Positions 8,581 to 17,318 are shown, counted from the first letter of the stretch. The stretch is DNA of 64,000 nt from an uncultured Oscillospiraceae bacterium (GCA_934569225.1 CAKTKC010000014.1:1-64000), one strand, 5' to 3'. Notes: a model not told the origin generated them from the sequence alone. Numbers and translations are program-made.

Positions 8581-8781
8581 TTACTTCAGGCCAAACCGCT
8601 TGTTGAACCGATCAACACGTCCACCGGTGTCAACCAGCTTCTGCTTGCCGGTATAGAAAGGGTGGCACTTGGAGCAGATCTCAACACGAATGTCCTTCTT
8701 GGTAGAACCAGTGGTAAAGACATTGCCGCACGCGCAGCGGATGGTGGTCTGTTCGTACTTGGGATGGATACCTTCCTTCAT
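8581..8781 (-). CDS. rpmE: 50S ribosomal protein L31 (zinc-binding type)
   Basis: A 66-residue large-subunit protein beginning [10 protein letters not shown], the usual L31 start. Four cysteines (CACG and CSKC pairs) make it the Zn-containing C+ form. A GTG nine bases upstream is in frame, but AGAGG is better spaced for the ATG at 8781. It is a monocistronic unit with its own promoter (8848-8876) and a strong terminator. Confidence 0.96.
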   Translation of the reverse strand: MKEGIHPKYEQTTIRCACGNVFTTGSTKKDIRVEICSKCHPFYTGKQKLVDTGGRVDRFNKRFGLK

Positions 8782-8847
8782 TTCGTTCACCTCTTTCTTA
8801 TCAGTTAAAGGGCATAGTAGCCCCGGGCAATCTTAAATCGCTCGGAT

Positions 8848-8876
8848 ATCATATCATAAAGTGTCGGAGAATGCAA
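8848..8876 (-). promoter_or_regulatory. Promoter of rpmE
   Basis: On the minus strand, -35 TTGCAT (8871-8876), a 17-base spacer and -10 TATGAT (8848-8853), about 65 bases before the rpmE start. Confidence 0.75.
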
Positions 8877-8924
8877 GCACTTTTTTTGATTTTTTCAAAA
8901 AACTATAAAATTGCGCTTCGGTGC

Positions 8925-10148
8925 TCAGAACGCCCAGTTGCCGCCCCGGAAAATGGGCACGACCCTGCCGTCCTCGCAGATGCCGTCGATGTTCATGCTG
9001 TCGCAGCCGATCATGAAGTCCTCGTGGATCATGGAATCGTTGATGCCCAGGGCGCGGCACTCCTCCAGCGTCTTATTCTGGAAGTCCTGGATGGTGTCGG
9101 CAAAGCCCATGCCCAGCGCCAGATGGCAGGCGGCGTTCTCGTCGAACAGGGTGTTATAGAACAGGATGCCGCTTTCCGCGATGGGGCTGTGCTGGGGCAC
9201 CAGGGCGCACTCCCCCAGATAGGACGCGCCCTCGTCCATGGCGATCATGGTCTTGAGCAGCTCTTCGCCCTTCTCCGCCTTGACCTCCACGGCCTTGCCC
9301 TTTTCAAAGCGGACGGAGAAATTCTCGATGAGCTGACCCTGATAGCTCAGGGGTTTGCTGGCGTAGACGATGCCCTCGGCTTCGCCCCGCTTGGGAGAGA
9401 TGAAGCATTCCTCCGTGGGGATGTTGGGGTTGAAGAAGATGCCCTGCAGGCTGGTGTCTCCGCCGCCCTTCCACTCGCCCTCGGGAATCATGCCCACGGT
9501 CAGGTCGGTGCCGTTCTCGGCGGTATAGTGCAGGCTGCGGATGTGCAGGCTGTTGAGGTAGGCGCAGCGGTCATGCAGATCGGCGTTGTGCTCCTCCCAC
9601 GCCTTCACAGGGTCGTCGGTCACACGGGAGGTGAACAGAATGGCCTCCCACAGCTTCTCCATGGCGGTGCTGGTGCGCATCCCGGGGAAGACCTTCTTCG
9701 CCCAGGCCGCGCCGGGGACGGCGGCGATGCACCACTGATCCTTGTTTTCCAGCTGGTCGCTGTAGGGCTTCACGATGGGGTAGCGCAGCTGACGGGACTT
9801 TGCCAGCTTGCCCATGTTGATGCCCTTCAGGCCGTCGGGGTCTTCGGACATCAGGTGGATGCGGCAGGGAATCACGTCCACATAGTGCTGCAATCTGGCC
9901 TTCTGCCACTCAGGCACCTCGCCCAGCGTTTTGACGGACTGGTGGCGCACATGGAGCTTCTGCAGGGGCTGGTAATTCCACTCCACGGTGACCTTCTTCG
10001 CCTTGGCCTTGTAGGCTTCCTCCACGACCATCTGAACGAATTCCGGCTGGTCGAGATCGGCGTAAATCAGCACCTCCTGCCCCTTCTGGACATTGACGCC
10101 GCTGCGGACGATCAGGCGGGCATATTCTCTTAAGACTGTTTTCTTCAT
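8925..10148 (-). CDS. M29-family metal-dependent aminopeptidase (AmpS-like)
   Basis: A cytosolic exopeptidase that removes N-terminal residues from peptides. The 407 residues match the M29 (AmpS/PepS/thermophilic aminopeptidase) layout. The C-terminal metal-binding half contains YLGECALVP, the conserved FYNTLFDENAACHLALG block, and MIHEDFMIGCDSMNIDG, which supplies the His and Asp ligands. ATG 10148 has AAGGAG 9 bases upstream. It stands alone with its own promoter, whose -35 region is close to that of the divergent gene at 10375. Exact peptide preference cannot be read from sequence. Confidence 0.92.
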   Translation of the reverse strand: MKKTVLREYARLIVRSGVNVQKGQEVLIYADLDQPEFVQMVVEEAYKAKAKKVTVEWNYQPLQKLHVRHQSVKTLGEVPEWQKARLQHYVDVIPCRIHLMSEDPDGLKGINMGKLAKSRQLRYPIVKPYSDQLENKDQWCIAAVPGAAWAKKVFPGMRTSTAMEKLWEAILFTSRVTDDPVKAWEEHNADLHDRCAYLNSLHIRSLHYTAENGTDLTVGMIPEGEWKGGGDTSLQGIFFNPNIPTEECFISPKRGEAEGIVYASKPLSYQGQLIENFSVRFEKGKAVEVKAEKGEELLKTMIAMDEGASYLGECALVPQHSPIAESGILFYNTLFDENAACHLALGMGFADTIQDFQNKTLEECRALGINDSMIHEDFMIGCDSMNIDGICEDGRVVPIFRGGNWAF

Positions 10149-10225
10149 AAAATGTGTCTCCTTTTCCTTGAAATTCCGGGAAAGCCAAACTTGACGGCTT
10201 CCCAAAAATTTCCCAGACTTTTGCT

Positions 10226-10254
10226 ATAGTAGCAGATTTTCCCCAAAAGGTCAA
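10226..10254 (-). promoter_or_regulatory. Promoter of the M29 aminopeptidase gene
   Basis: On the minus strand, -35 TTGACC (10249-10254), 17-base spacer, -10 TACTAT (10226-10231). It lies back to back with the plus-strand promoter starting at 10261. Confidence 0.7.
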
Positions 10255-10260
10255 TGCCTG

Positions 10261-10289
10261 TTGCAATCCATTCAAAAATCGTTTATAAT
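10261..10289 (+). promoter_or_regulatory. Promoter of the homocysteine methyltransferase gene
   Basis: -35 TTGCAA (10261-10266), exactly 17 bases, -10 TATAAT (10284-10289). The untranslated leader is about 80 bases; I saw no SAM or T-box riboswitch core in it. Confidence 0.75.
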
Positions 10290-10374
10290 CACGTCAAATC
10301 CATTCTCCAGTTTTTACCGGGACGCGCCCCATTATGCATCCCCGGTTTGACCGGCCATCGAGAGAGGTATCCTT

Positions 10375-11244
10375 ATGCTTACAAAAGAAGAATTTCAAAA
10401 GAAGATTCAGGAGGGCGTCCGCATTCTGGACGGTGCCACCGGCTCCAACCTCCGCGCCGCCGGAATGCCCAAGGGCTGCTGCACCGAGCAGTGGGTTCTG
10501 GAAAATCCGGAGCCCCTGGTCGCGCTCCAGCGCGCCTACGCCGCCGCAGGCAGCCAGATCATTTACGCCCCCACCTTCCAGGCGCAGCCCATCGCCCTGA
10601 AAACCGTGGGCATGGACGCCCAGACGGAGAAGATCAACGAAGCACTGGTAGCGCTGTCCCGCTCCGCCGCCCCCGGATGCCTCATTGCAGGCGACCTGAC
10701 CACCCTGGCCGTTTACTGCGAGAGCTGGAATCCGGACTGCTTTGACCTGCTGGTGGAGAATTACCGCCGCCAGATCCGGGGTCTGATCGACGGCGGAGCC
10801 GACCTGCTCATCGGCGAGACGCTGCTCTACGCCCAGGAGGCGGAGGCCATTCTCACCGCCGCCGAGCTGGAGGGCGCGGGAGCCGCCATGTACACCTTCA
10901 CCATGCAGTCGGACGGGGCGCTGCTGTCCGGCGCGGACGGCGGAAAGGTGCTGCGCGATCTGGAAGCGGCAGGCGCAGCCGCCGTGGGCTTCAACTGCGT
11001 GGCGGCGGACATGATGACGCCCCATCTGGTGTCAAAGCTGCGCCGCAGTGTGAAAATTCCCCTGATCTGCAAGCCCAATGCGGGCATCCCCACCATCAAC
11101 GACCAGGGCGTCGCGGAATACGCCCAGCGACCGGAGGAATTTGCCGGAATCATGCTTCAGTGCCGGGATAATGGCGCTACGTTGCTGGGCGGCTGCTGCG
11201 GCACCACCCCGGCGTTCATTGCGGCTCTTACGAAGTCGCTGTAA
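10375..11244 (+). CDS. Homocysteine S-methyltransferase family protein
   Basis: A stand-alone homocysteine-binding methyltransferase domain of 289 residues that would transfer a methyl group from a donor such as S-methylmethionine or betaine to homocysteine. It shows DGATGSNL at the N-terminus, GETLLYAQEA, the zinc Cys in GFNCVA, and the Cys pair in GGCCGTTPAF near the C-terminus. It resembles the N-terminal module of cobalamin-dependent MetH without the later modules. It has its own promoter and terminator. The methyl donor is unknown, and function as a MetH partner protein is an alternative. Confidence 0.85.
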   Translation: MLTKEEFQKKIQEGVRILDGATGSNLRAAGMPKGCCTEQWVLENPEPLVALQRAYAAAGSQIIYAPTFQAQPIALKTVGMDAQTEKINEALVALSRSAAPGCLIAGDLTTLAVYCESWNPDCFDLLVENYRRQIRGLIDGGADLLIGETLLYAQEAEAILTAAELEGAGAAMYTFTMQSDGALLSGADGGKVLRDLEAAGAAAVGFNCVAADMMTPHLVSKLRRSVKIPLICKPNAGIPTINDQGVAEYAQRPEEFAGIMLQCRDNGATLLGGCCGTTPAFIAALTKSL

Positions 11245-11297
11245 ATTCGGTACTCCGTTTTCGTTTCCCTTCGCCGGAAATCCTTAAGTTTTTCCAA

Positions 11298-11320
11298 AAA
11301 GCGGGCGTTTCGCCCGCTTT
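11298..11320 (+). terminator. Rho-independent terminator after the homocysteine methyltransferase gene
   Basis: AAAGCGGGCG, three-base loop TTT, CGCCCGCTTT, followed by TCTTATT. Confidence 0.85.
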
Positions 11321-11325
11321 TCTTA

Positions 11326-11354
11326 TTGCCAAGCCCGGTGAGGTTTGTTATAAT
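11326..11354 (+). promoter_or_regulatory. Promoter immediately upstream of the 11364 gene
   Basis: -35 TTGCCA (11326-11331), 17 bases, -10 TATAAT (11349-11354). Transcription should begin at about 11360-11362, two to four bases before the ATG at 11364. The mRNA would be leaderless or nearly so; no Shine-Dalgarno sequence is present. Confidence 0.75.
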
Positions 11355-11363
11355 TACATTGTT

Positions 11364-12782
11364 ATGAAAAACAGAATTCATCTCTATGTCAGCCGCAAAA
11401 ACGCGCTGACCTGGCTGATGGCGCTGTGCATGGTCTGCTCGGCAGTGGCCCGCATTGCGCTCTCCGGTTTGAAAGGGTCCGGAGACGCGCATTTCGTGTG
11501 GAGCCAAATCGTTCTGCCAATCGCGGCAGCCTTGCTGTACGCGCTCATCGCCCTCCTGTCCGGAAAAGAACAGTTCTATAAGACCGCCATTCCCGTCTGG
11601 CTCATGGCCTGGTACGCAGGTATGACCTTCTCCGCCGGCGTTTCCAGTCGATTGATGGCGTTTCTGTTCTGGGTCGCGGTGATCTTCTTTGCCTTCCTCT
11701 ACACGGACATCACCGCCGGACGCCGCAAGCACGCCGTGCTGCTTTTGTTCCCCATCCTGTGCTGCCCGCTGCTGTTCCTGCTGTACTGCTACCGGGCGTT
11801 CCTGCTTCAGCACGATCTCAACGCGGGCGGCAAGTGCCTGCCGGACTTTCTCATGGTCATGGGGATGCTGATCCTTCTTTTCGGCATTCGGGTGCATCCG
11901 GTGGACGAGTATCATCCCACCTGGGGCGACCGCACCGACGGACGCCGCCTGCGCACCCTGCCCCCCATGGCGCAGGTCTCTCCCTATATCATGGTCACAC
12001 GGAACACCTCCTCCAACCTCTTTGAAGAATCTCTGGAGATCAGCCACATTGACCGCTACATCCGCCGCAAGCGCCGGGAAGGTCTGACCAGCTTCGGCAT
12101 CACCCACGTCCTGCTGGCGGCCTATTGCCGGGGCGTGTGCCGCTATCCCGGTCTGAACCGGTTTATCGCGGGACAGAAGGTCTATTCCCACGACGAGGAT
12201 ATCCAGTACTGCATGACCATCAAGAAGGAAATGACCGCCGACTCCCCGGACACCATCGTCAAGGTACACTTGAATCCCCATGACACCGCCGACGATGTCT
12301 ACCGCAAGCTGCAATCCGCCGTGGAAAATGTCAAAAACACGCCTTTGGATTCCAACTTTGACAATACGGCGGGAGCGCTCACGCTGATTCCCGGCGTGTT
12401 CCTGAAATTCACGGTGTGGCTGCTGAAAACCCTGGACTATTTCGGGATGCTGCCCAAATTCCTGCTGGAAGTCAGCCCCTTCCACGGAAGTCTGTTCTTC
12501 ACCTCCATGGGAAGTCTGGGCATCCCGCCTATTTACCACCATCTGTATGACTTCGGCAACCTGCCGGTGTTCGGCGCCTTCGGCATGAAGCGCCGGGCAG
12601 TGGAGGTGCAGGAGGACGGCTCCGTGGTGGAAAAGAAGTATGTGGACGTCAAGTTCACCATGGACGAGCGGATTGTGGACGGCTTCTACTACGCCGCCTT
12701 CTTCAAGCATTACCGCCGCATTCTCGCCCACCCCGAAATTCTGGACAATCCGCCCGAGGAAGTGCTGAGCGACATTGACTGA
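11364..12782 (+). CDS. Six-TM membrane protein fused to a 2-oxoacid dehydrogenase E2-like acyltransferase domain
   Basis: A 472-residue two-part protein. Residues about 13-172 hold six hydrophobic segments. From about 195 to 460 the chain resembles the catalytic (CAT-like) domain of dihydrolipoamide acyltransferases, with FFTSMGSLGIPPIYHHLYDFG and FGAFGMKRRAV where E2 enzymes have their core strands. The family catalytic motif HxxxDG appears as DERIVDG, so the general-base His is Glu. There is no lipoyl or E1/E3-binding domain and no E1/E3 gene nearby. It may be an inactive binding domain or a different acyltransferase. birA begins two bases after the stop. The promoter predicts a leaderless mRNA. 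Confidence 0.75.
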   Translation: MKNRIHLYVSRKNALTWLMALCMVCSAVARIALSGLKGSGDAHFVWSQIVLPIAAALLYALIALLSGKEQFYKTAIPVWLMAWYAGMTFSAGVSSRLMAFLFWVAVIFFAFLYTDITAGRRKHAVLLLFPILCCPLLFLLYCYRAFLLQHDLNAGGKCLPDFLMVMGMLILLFGIRVHPVDEYHPTWGDRTDGRRLRTLPPMAQVSPYIMVTRNTSSNLFEESLEISHIDRYIRRKRREGLTSFGITHVLLAAYCRGVCRYPGLNRFIAGQKVYSHDEDIQYCMTIKKEMTADSPDTIVKVHLNPHDTADDVYRKLQSAVENVKNTPLDSNFDNTAGALTLIPGVFLKFTVWLLKTLDYFGMLPKFLLEVSPFHGSLFFTSMGSLGIPPIYHHLYDFGNLPVFGAFGMKRRAVEVQEDGSVVEKKYVDVKFTMDERIVDGFYYAAFFKHYRRILAHPEILDNPPEEVLSDID

Positions 12783-12783
12783 C

Positions 12784-13581
12784 ATGAAAGAGCAGATTCT
12801 CTCCTTTCTTTCCCCGGAATATCCCTGGAAAGACCGGCTTTTCGTATTTCCCGAGCTGGATTCCACCAATAACCGTCTGAAAGTCCTGGCTTCCCAGGGC
12901 GCTTCCCACGGTACCGTCCTGATCGCCGACCGCCAGACCGGCGGCCGGGGACGGATGGGGCGGTCGTTCCTCTCCCCGCCGGGTGTTGGAATTTATATGA
13001 GCATCCTTCTGCGTCCGAAGTGCGCACCCCGGGAGCTGATGCACCTGACCTGCGCCGTCGCGGCCGCCATGTGCCGTGGGGTGGAACGCGCCGTTCATCT
13101 TCGCCCCGGCATCAAGTGGACGAACGATTTGGTCTGGGGGAAGCAGAAATTCGCCGGAATCCTCACGGAAATGGGACTGAATTCCGCCGGAGGCGTGGAT
13201 TGGGCAATCGTAGGCATCGGCGTCAACTGCTGCCAGAGGGCAGAGGATTTCCCCCCGGATATCCGGGACAGAGCCTGCTCTCTTGCCATGGCGGCGGGTC
13301 ATGAGATCGACCGCTGCCGGGTCGCCGCCGCCATGATGGAATCGCTTTGGGAAATGGACGCCTCCCTGTTCACCGGCAAAGAAGACATGCTCCGGTTTTA
13401 CCGGAAAAACTGCGTCACCATCGGAAAAGACATTTCCGTGGTGGGCGCAGGGGAAGTCCGCCACGGGCGGGCGCTGGACGTTGACGACGAAGGCGCGCTG
13501 GTGGTGCGGTTCTCCGATTCCCACGTGGAAGCCGTCAACGCCGGGGAGGTCAGTATCCGGGGAATGTACGGGTACATCTGA
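12784..13581 (+). CDS. birA: Biotin--[acetyl-CoA-carboxylase] ligase
   Basis: Activates biotin to biotinyl-AMP and attaches it to the biotin carrier Lys of carboxylases. The 265 residues include the adenylate loop GGRGRMGR, KWTNDLVW, the GVNC block and a C-terminal SH3-like domain. The DNA-binding winged-helix domain of bifunctional BirA is absent, so this is the ligase-only form and should not repress biotin genes. ATG 12784 lies just past the preceding stop; an in-frame TTG at 12775 overlaps that gene and is less likely. Confidence 0.93.
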   Translation: MKEQILSFLSPEYPWKDRLFVFPELDSTNNRLKVLASQGASHGTVLIADRQTGGRGRMGRSFLSPPGVGIYMSILLRPKCAPRELMHLTCAVAAAMCRGVERAVHLRPGIKWTNDLVWGKQKFAGILTEMGLNSAGGVDWAIVGIGVNCCQRAEDFPPDIRDRACSLAMAAGHEIDRCRVAAAMMESLWEMDASLFTGKEDMLRFYRKNCVTIGKDISVVGAGEVRHGRALDVDDEGALVVRFSDSHVEAVNAGEVSIRGMYGYI

Positions 13582-13623
13582 CAAAACACTGCCATTGTTT
13601 TCAATTTATTCCCAATTTACGTA

Positions 13624-13652
13624 TTGCTTTTTTTGACGATAATGGTTATACT
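13624..13652 (+). promoter_or_regulatory. Promoter of the 13721 gene
   Basis: -35 TTGCTT (13624-13629), 17 bases, -10 TATACT (13647-13652). An overlapping TTGACG at 13633 is only 8 bases from the -10 and is not used in this reading. Confidence 0.6.
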
Positions 13653-13720
13653 GGGCATGTAAAAGCCGCAGCGCCGCCGCGAATGCGCCGCTGTCCAAAA
13701 AAATTCTGGAGGTCGTTTTC

Positions 13721-14041
13721 ATGAAAGCATTCAATGCAATTGTAAAGCTGTTGACCGCTCTGGCTGCCGTCGCCGGCGCCGTCTACGTTGTCGCTACCTA
13801 TGGCGATCAGATCGTCGCCTGGGCAAAGAAGATTTTTGCTTCCATGCCCAAGTGCCCCTGCTGCAAGGAAGAGCCGAAGGCCGCGGAGGAAACCGCCGCC
13901 GAGGAAGCCCCTGCCGAAGAGCCCGCTGAGGAAGTTCCCGCTGAGGCTCCTGCTGAGGAAGCGCCCACCGAAGAGCCTGCCGCAGAAGTCACCGTGAACG
14001 CCAACGAGCCTGTGGCCGAGGAGTCCGACTTCGCCGAGTAA
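13721..14041 (+). CDS. Small N-terminally anchored protein with CPCC motif and Glu/Ala/Pro repeats
   Basis: 106 residues of unknown function. Residues 5-27 form one hydrophobic helix, most likely an uncleaved anchor. Then comes MPKCPCCKEEP, a tight three-cysteine cluster, followed by about 55 residues of irregular EEAPAEEP-type repeats and an acidic tail. A strong GGAGG precedes the ATG. It is transcribed alone between a promoter and a bidirectional terminator. The repeat tail may be a flexible spacer; the cysteines could bind a metal or form disulfides. No family assigned. Confidence 0.75.
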   Translation: MKAFNAIVKLLTALAAVAGAVYVVATYGDQIVAWAKKIFASMPKCPCCKEEPKAAEETAAEEAPAEEPAEEVPAEAPAEEAPTEEPAAEVTVNANEPVAEESDFAE

Positions 14042-14058
14042 TTCCATTTTACACGCAA

Positions 14059-14090
14059 AAATCCCGGAAAGCTGTCGCTTTCCGGGATTT
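14059..14090. terminator. Bidirectional terminator between convergent genes
   Basis: A 14-base-pair stem AAATCCCGGAAAGC / GCTTTCCGGGATTT with a TGTC loop and T or A runs on both sides. It serves the 13721 gene (plus) and the 14098 gene (minus). Confidence 0.9.
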
Positions 14091-14097
14091 TTTATCA

Positions 14098-15969
14098 TTA
14101 TTTCAGCTCAATCAGAATGCAGCTTCCCTTGCCTCGGATCGTGTGGTACATATTGTCCTCCACAACGGGCAAATCCATTTCCCGCAAATCCACATCCGGA
14201 TTCCACACAACGTTCCGCAGATCGTAGTAGCAGTAGAATCCGTACTGGGTCAGATCGTCTCCCCCGCCGAAGGTGCCGGGAACAAGGCGGTTCAGCATCT
14301 GATAATTCTGGGGCATGTTCCGCAGAACCGGTGCCTGGCCGATGGAGCCGGACAGCTGCACCGTCACCGGCATATCCGACCGGAACGCATCCATTTCCTG
14401 CAAGTCCGAAATCACCAGCTGGGTGCGGAAATCCGTATAATCCTTCTGAACGCTCAGGGCGTTTCCGTATGTAAACGAGAACACAAAGAACACCCAGCTG
14501 AGAACCACCGCCGGTATCTTAAGGGAGAAGCGCCTCTTCCCTTCCGCCGCCGTCATGCCGAAAACGGTAAGCAGCACGCCGAAACCGTACATTGCCCGGG
14601 GCGCAAACACCGTGGACGCCAGCGCGGGGTAAAGCCCAAAGCACATCAGTCCCATCAGGATCAGCGCGGCGGCGGTCATGGCGATGGCCGGAAGCTTCTT
14701 CCGCCGGGAGTCCAGAATCACGCGGACGCAGAAAGCGATCGCAACCAGCGCCGCCGCGATCCGCCAGAAGGGCTTGAAATCCGACAAGACCAGAGCGTAG
14801 TAGCTTCTTAGATTTTTCAAAAAATGGGGAATCAGCTCCCCCGCCGAGGGCAGGGCGTTGCCCACATAGCTGGTATCGGCAGGAATCATGATCACCAACT
14901 TGAAGAAAACCAGCCCCAGGGCATATCCCGCCGCGGATTTCAGGCAGAATAGCCCGGCCTCCCGGATGGATTCCCCCTGATTCCACATCCGCAGTGCCAG
15001 CGCGACCACCAGCATGGGAAAAATTCCCGCTGCCGCCTGGTAGCTGGTGCATACCGCCAGAATCCCCAGTCCGGACGCAAGCACATACGCCGCGGTGTTC
15101 CGGTTCCGGTACAGCAGCGGCACCACCGCCGCCAGCACGGAAAGAGCCATGTACGGCGCGTCAAACCGGAAGCTGACACAGCCGAGGAAATAGGGATTCA
15201 GTCCCAGAATCGACAGCACCGCCAGCTCCCAGCCGGAAAATGTTGTCCGTCCGTAGACAATGTACCCCATGAGTATCCCGGACACCGCCATAATGAGCAT
15301 GGCAAGAATCTGGGGCAACGGCGCGGCATCCGTCAGATAATCGCCCCCATGCACCAGCGTCGCCAGCGCCGTCGAGAGATACCGGCTGAAATAGTCCCAC
15401 TGCTTGTATCCCAGCGCCGCACGGGGGGAATCGTCCATATAGTAGAAATTCGCCTGGAGAATGGCGCTGATGCCCACCGCGGAAACAACAAACAGAATCA
15501 GCAGCGCCTTTCCCATGGGAATGCCGGTTTCCCCGGAACGGAGGGTTTCCGCTTTCGTCCTGCGGTAGTCCTCCTTGCCGGCAGAGATATAATAGGAGAT
15601 CACGCATCCCGCCGCCGGAGCCGCCGCCATGGCGAAGAACGCGGCGCAAAGGGGGACGAACAGCCCGCTCTCCATGCCGAGCACCCTCGCCACGCGCTGC
15701 ATTTTCTGGGAATCGACCCAGTTGTGGTAGAAATTCACCGCCAGCGCGCCGTTGAAGCCCAGACTCAGCGCCATGTGGACAGGGTTGAACAGCAGTGCCC
15801 GCACCCTCTGCCGGGAAATTGGCAGCCGCCACACCGCGACGCACAGCAGTACCGCCGCCACGCCGCACCACACGAATCCCGGCACCCACGCCGGGACGAT
15901 CAGCAGCAGAAAGGCGACGCCGGAGAGCATCAGCAGTCCCTTTTCCGGGAAAAATCGTTTTTCTTTCAT
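14098..15969 (-). CDS. GtrII-type multi-pass membrane glucosyltransferase-like protein
   Basis: 623 residues with about 11-13 hydrophobic segments and an extracytoplasmic loop carrying the paired acids YYMDDSPRAALGYKQWDYFSR. Paired acids in the first large loop are typical of GT-C-fold enzymes, and the layout resembles the GtrII (Glucos_trans_II) family, which moves a sugar from a polyprenyl carrier to a surface glycan. The C-terminal 110 residues are soluble. ATG 15969 has AAAGGA at good spacing; an upstream ATG at 16008 lacks one. It follows pepT on the same strand. The acceptor cannot be deduced. Confidence 0.75.
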   Translation of the reverse strand: MKEKRFFPEKGLLMLSGVAFLLLIVPAWVPGFVWCGVAAVLLCVAVWRLPISRQRVRALLFNPVHMALSLGFNGALAVNFYHNWVDSQKMQRVARVLGMESGLFVPLCAAFFAMAAAPAAGCVISYYISAGKEDYRRTKAETLRSGETGIPMGKALLILFVVSAVGISAILQANFYYMDDSPRAALGYKQWDYFSRYLSTALATLVHGGDYLTDAAPLPQILAMLIMAVSGILMGYIVYGRTTFSGWELAVLSILGLNPYFLGCVSFRFDAPYMALSVLAAVVPLLYRNRNTAAYVLASGLGILAVCTSYQAAAGIFPMLVVALALRMWNQGESIREAGLFCLKSAAGYALGLVFFKLVIMIPADTSYVGNALPSAGELIPHFLKNLRSYYALVLSDFKPFWRIAAALVAIAFCVRVILDSRRKKLPAIAMTAAALILMGLMCFGLYPALASTVFAPRAMYGFGVLLTVFGMTAAEGKRRFSLKIPAVVLSWVFFVFSFTYGNALSVQKDYTDFRTQLVISDLQEMDAFRSDMPVTVQLSGSIGQAPVLRNMPQNYQMLNRLVPGTFGGGDDLTQYGFYCYYDLRNVVWNPDVDLREMDLPVVEDNMYHTIRGKGSCILIELK

Positions 15970-16009
15970 GTTGTTAGTCCTTTTCCCCAACGATTGGGGA
16001 CTTTTCACA

Positions 16010-17212
16010 TCACGCCGTCAGAATCTCTACCAGCATCCGGACGCACTTTTCCATGTCCTCGGTGGGGATGAACTCAAAGCGCCCGTGATAGTTTTCGCCG
16101 CCGGTACACAGGTTGGGGCAGGGCAGCCCCTCGTAGGACAGCCGCGCACCGTCGGTGCCGCCGCGAATGGGCACTTCCACCGGGTTCATGCCTGCTGCAG
16201 CCATGGCCTTTTTCGCCCGCTCCACCACGTACATGCACGGCTCAATGCACTTCTTCATATTGTAATAGCTGTCCTTGAGGGTCAGCTCCAGGGTTCCTGC
16301 GCCGTACTTGCGGTTGATGAAGTCCGCAGCAGCGGTCATGACCGCCTTCTTTTCCTCGAACTTCTCCATGTCGTGGTCGCGGATGATATAGTGCAGCTCG
16401 GAACGCTCCACCTCGCCCTTCATGCCCAGCAGATGGAAGAAGCCCTCATAGCCCTCCGTCAGCTCCGGGCGCTGTCCCACGGGGAGCAGGCTCTGGAATT
16501 CCATGGCGATCAGCTGGGAATTCACCATCTTCCCCTTGGCAGAGCCGGGGTGGATGTTCAGTCCATGGACGATCACCTTCGCACCGGCGGCGTTAAAGTT
16601 CTCATATTCGATCTCCCCCACGGGGCCGCCGTCGGCGGTGTAGGCAAAGTCCGCACCGAAGCCCTTCACGTCAAACAGGTCGGCACCCCGGCCGATCTCT
16701 TCGTCGGGGGTAAAGCCGATCTTCAATGTGGCGTGCCTACCGTCCATGGCGAGCAGCTGCTGCGCCGCCGTCATGATCTCCGCCACGCCCGCCTTGTCGT
16801 CCGCGCCCAGCAGCGTCGTGCCGTCGGTGACAATCAGGTGCTTGCCCTGATGGTTTTTCAGATACGGGTAGTCCGCTTCCCGCAGGAAAATGCCCTTTTC
16901 CTCGTTCAGGCAGACATCCCCGCCGTCATAAGCCACGATCTTCGCCTTGACATTCGCGCCGGGAGCGTCGGGCGCGGTGTCCATGTGGGCGATCAGGCCG
17001 ATGGTTGGCAGGTCAGGGTCGCCGGGGACGGTGCCGTAGACATAGCCGTTTTCGTCCATCCTGGCGTCCGCAATGCCCATGGCGTGCATTTCCTCCACCA
17101 GCGCGGCGGCCAGCGCCTTCTGTTTTTCCGTGGAGGGGCAGGTGTCGGATTCCTCGTCCGACTGGGTGTCAAAGGTCACATAGCGCAAAAAGCGCTCTAC
17201 AACAGATTCCAT
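16010..17212 (-). CDS. pepT: Peptidase T (tripeptide aminopeptidase)
   Basis: M20B zinc peptidase that releases the N-terminal residue of tripeptides. The 400-residue length is typical. Metal ligands appear in GLIAHMDTAPD, LLGADDKAGVAEI, FTPDEEIGRG, YTADGG and the late GGENYHGRFEF; the dimerisation insert occupies about 210-320. AAGGAG precedes ATG 17212. It may act downstream of the M29 aminopeptidase and the Opp importer in peptide use, which is inference. Confidence 0.96.
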   Translation of the reverse strand: MESVVERFLRYVTFDTQSDEESDTCPSTEKQKALAAALVEEMHAMGIADARMDENGYVYGTVPGDPDLPTIGLIAHMDTAPDAPGANVKAKIVAYDGGDVCLNEEKGIFLREADYPYLKNHQGKHLIVTDGTTLLGADDKAGVAEIMTAAQQLLAMDGRHATLKIGFTPDEEIGRGADLFDVKGFGADFAYTADGGPVGEIEYENFNAAGAKVIVHGLNIHPGSAKGKMVNSQLIAMEFQSLLPVGQRPELTEGYEGFFHLLGMKGEVERSELHYIIRDHDMEKFEEKKAVMTAAADFINRKYGAGTLELTLKDSYYNMKKCIEPCMYVVERAKKAMAAAGMNPVEVPIRGGTDGARLSYEGLPCPNLCTGGENYHGRFEFIPTEDMEKCVRMLVEILTA

Positions 17213-17251
17213 GTGGTTCTCCTTCCAATCAAGGTAAAAATAGTATGCCCA

Positions 17252-17287
17252 AAGGAAAAGAGCCGCCGCCTACTGTGGCGGCGGCTC
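17252..17287 (-). terminator. Rho-independent terminator after ackA
   Basis: On the minus strand, GAGCCGCCGCC, a 6-base loop and GGCGGCGGCTC are followed by TTTTCCTTT. It lies between the ackA stop and pepT. Confidence 0.9.
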
Positions 17288-17318
17288 CTGTTTGCTGAAA
17301 ATCTTACTCGCTGAGGAC

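Noticed and set aside
10290..10374. SAM or T-box riboswitch before the homocysteine methyltransferase gene
   Set aside because: The leader is too short and lacks the conserved cores of these RNAs.
11157..12869. Minus-strand open frame of 570 codons opposite the 11364 gene
   Set aside because: The plus-strand gene has a consensus promoter, domain similarity and coupling to birA; the antisense frame has none.
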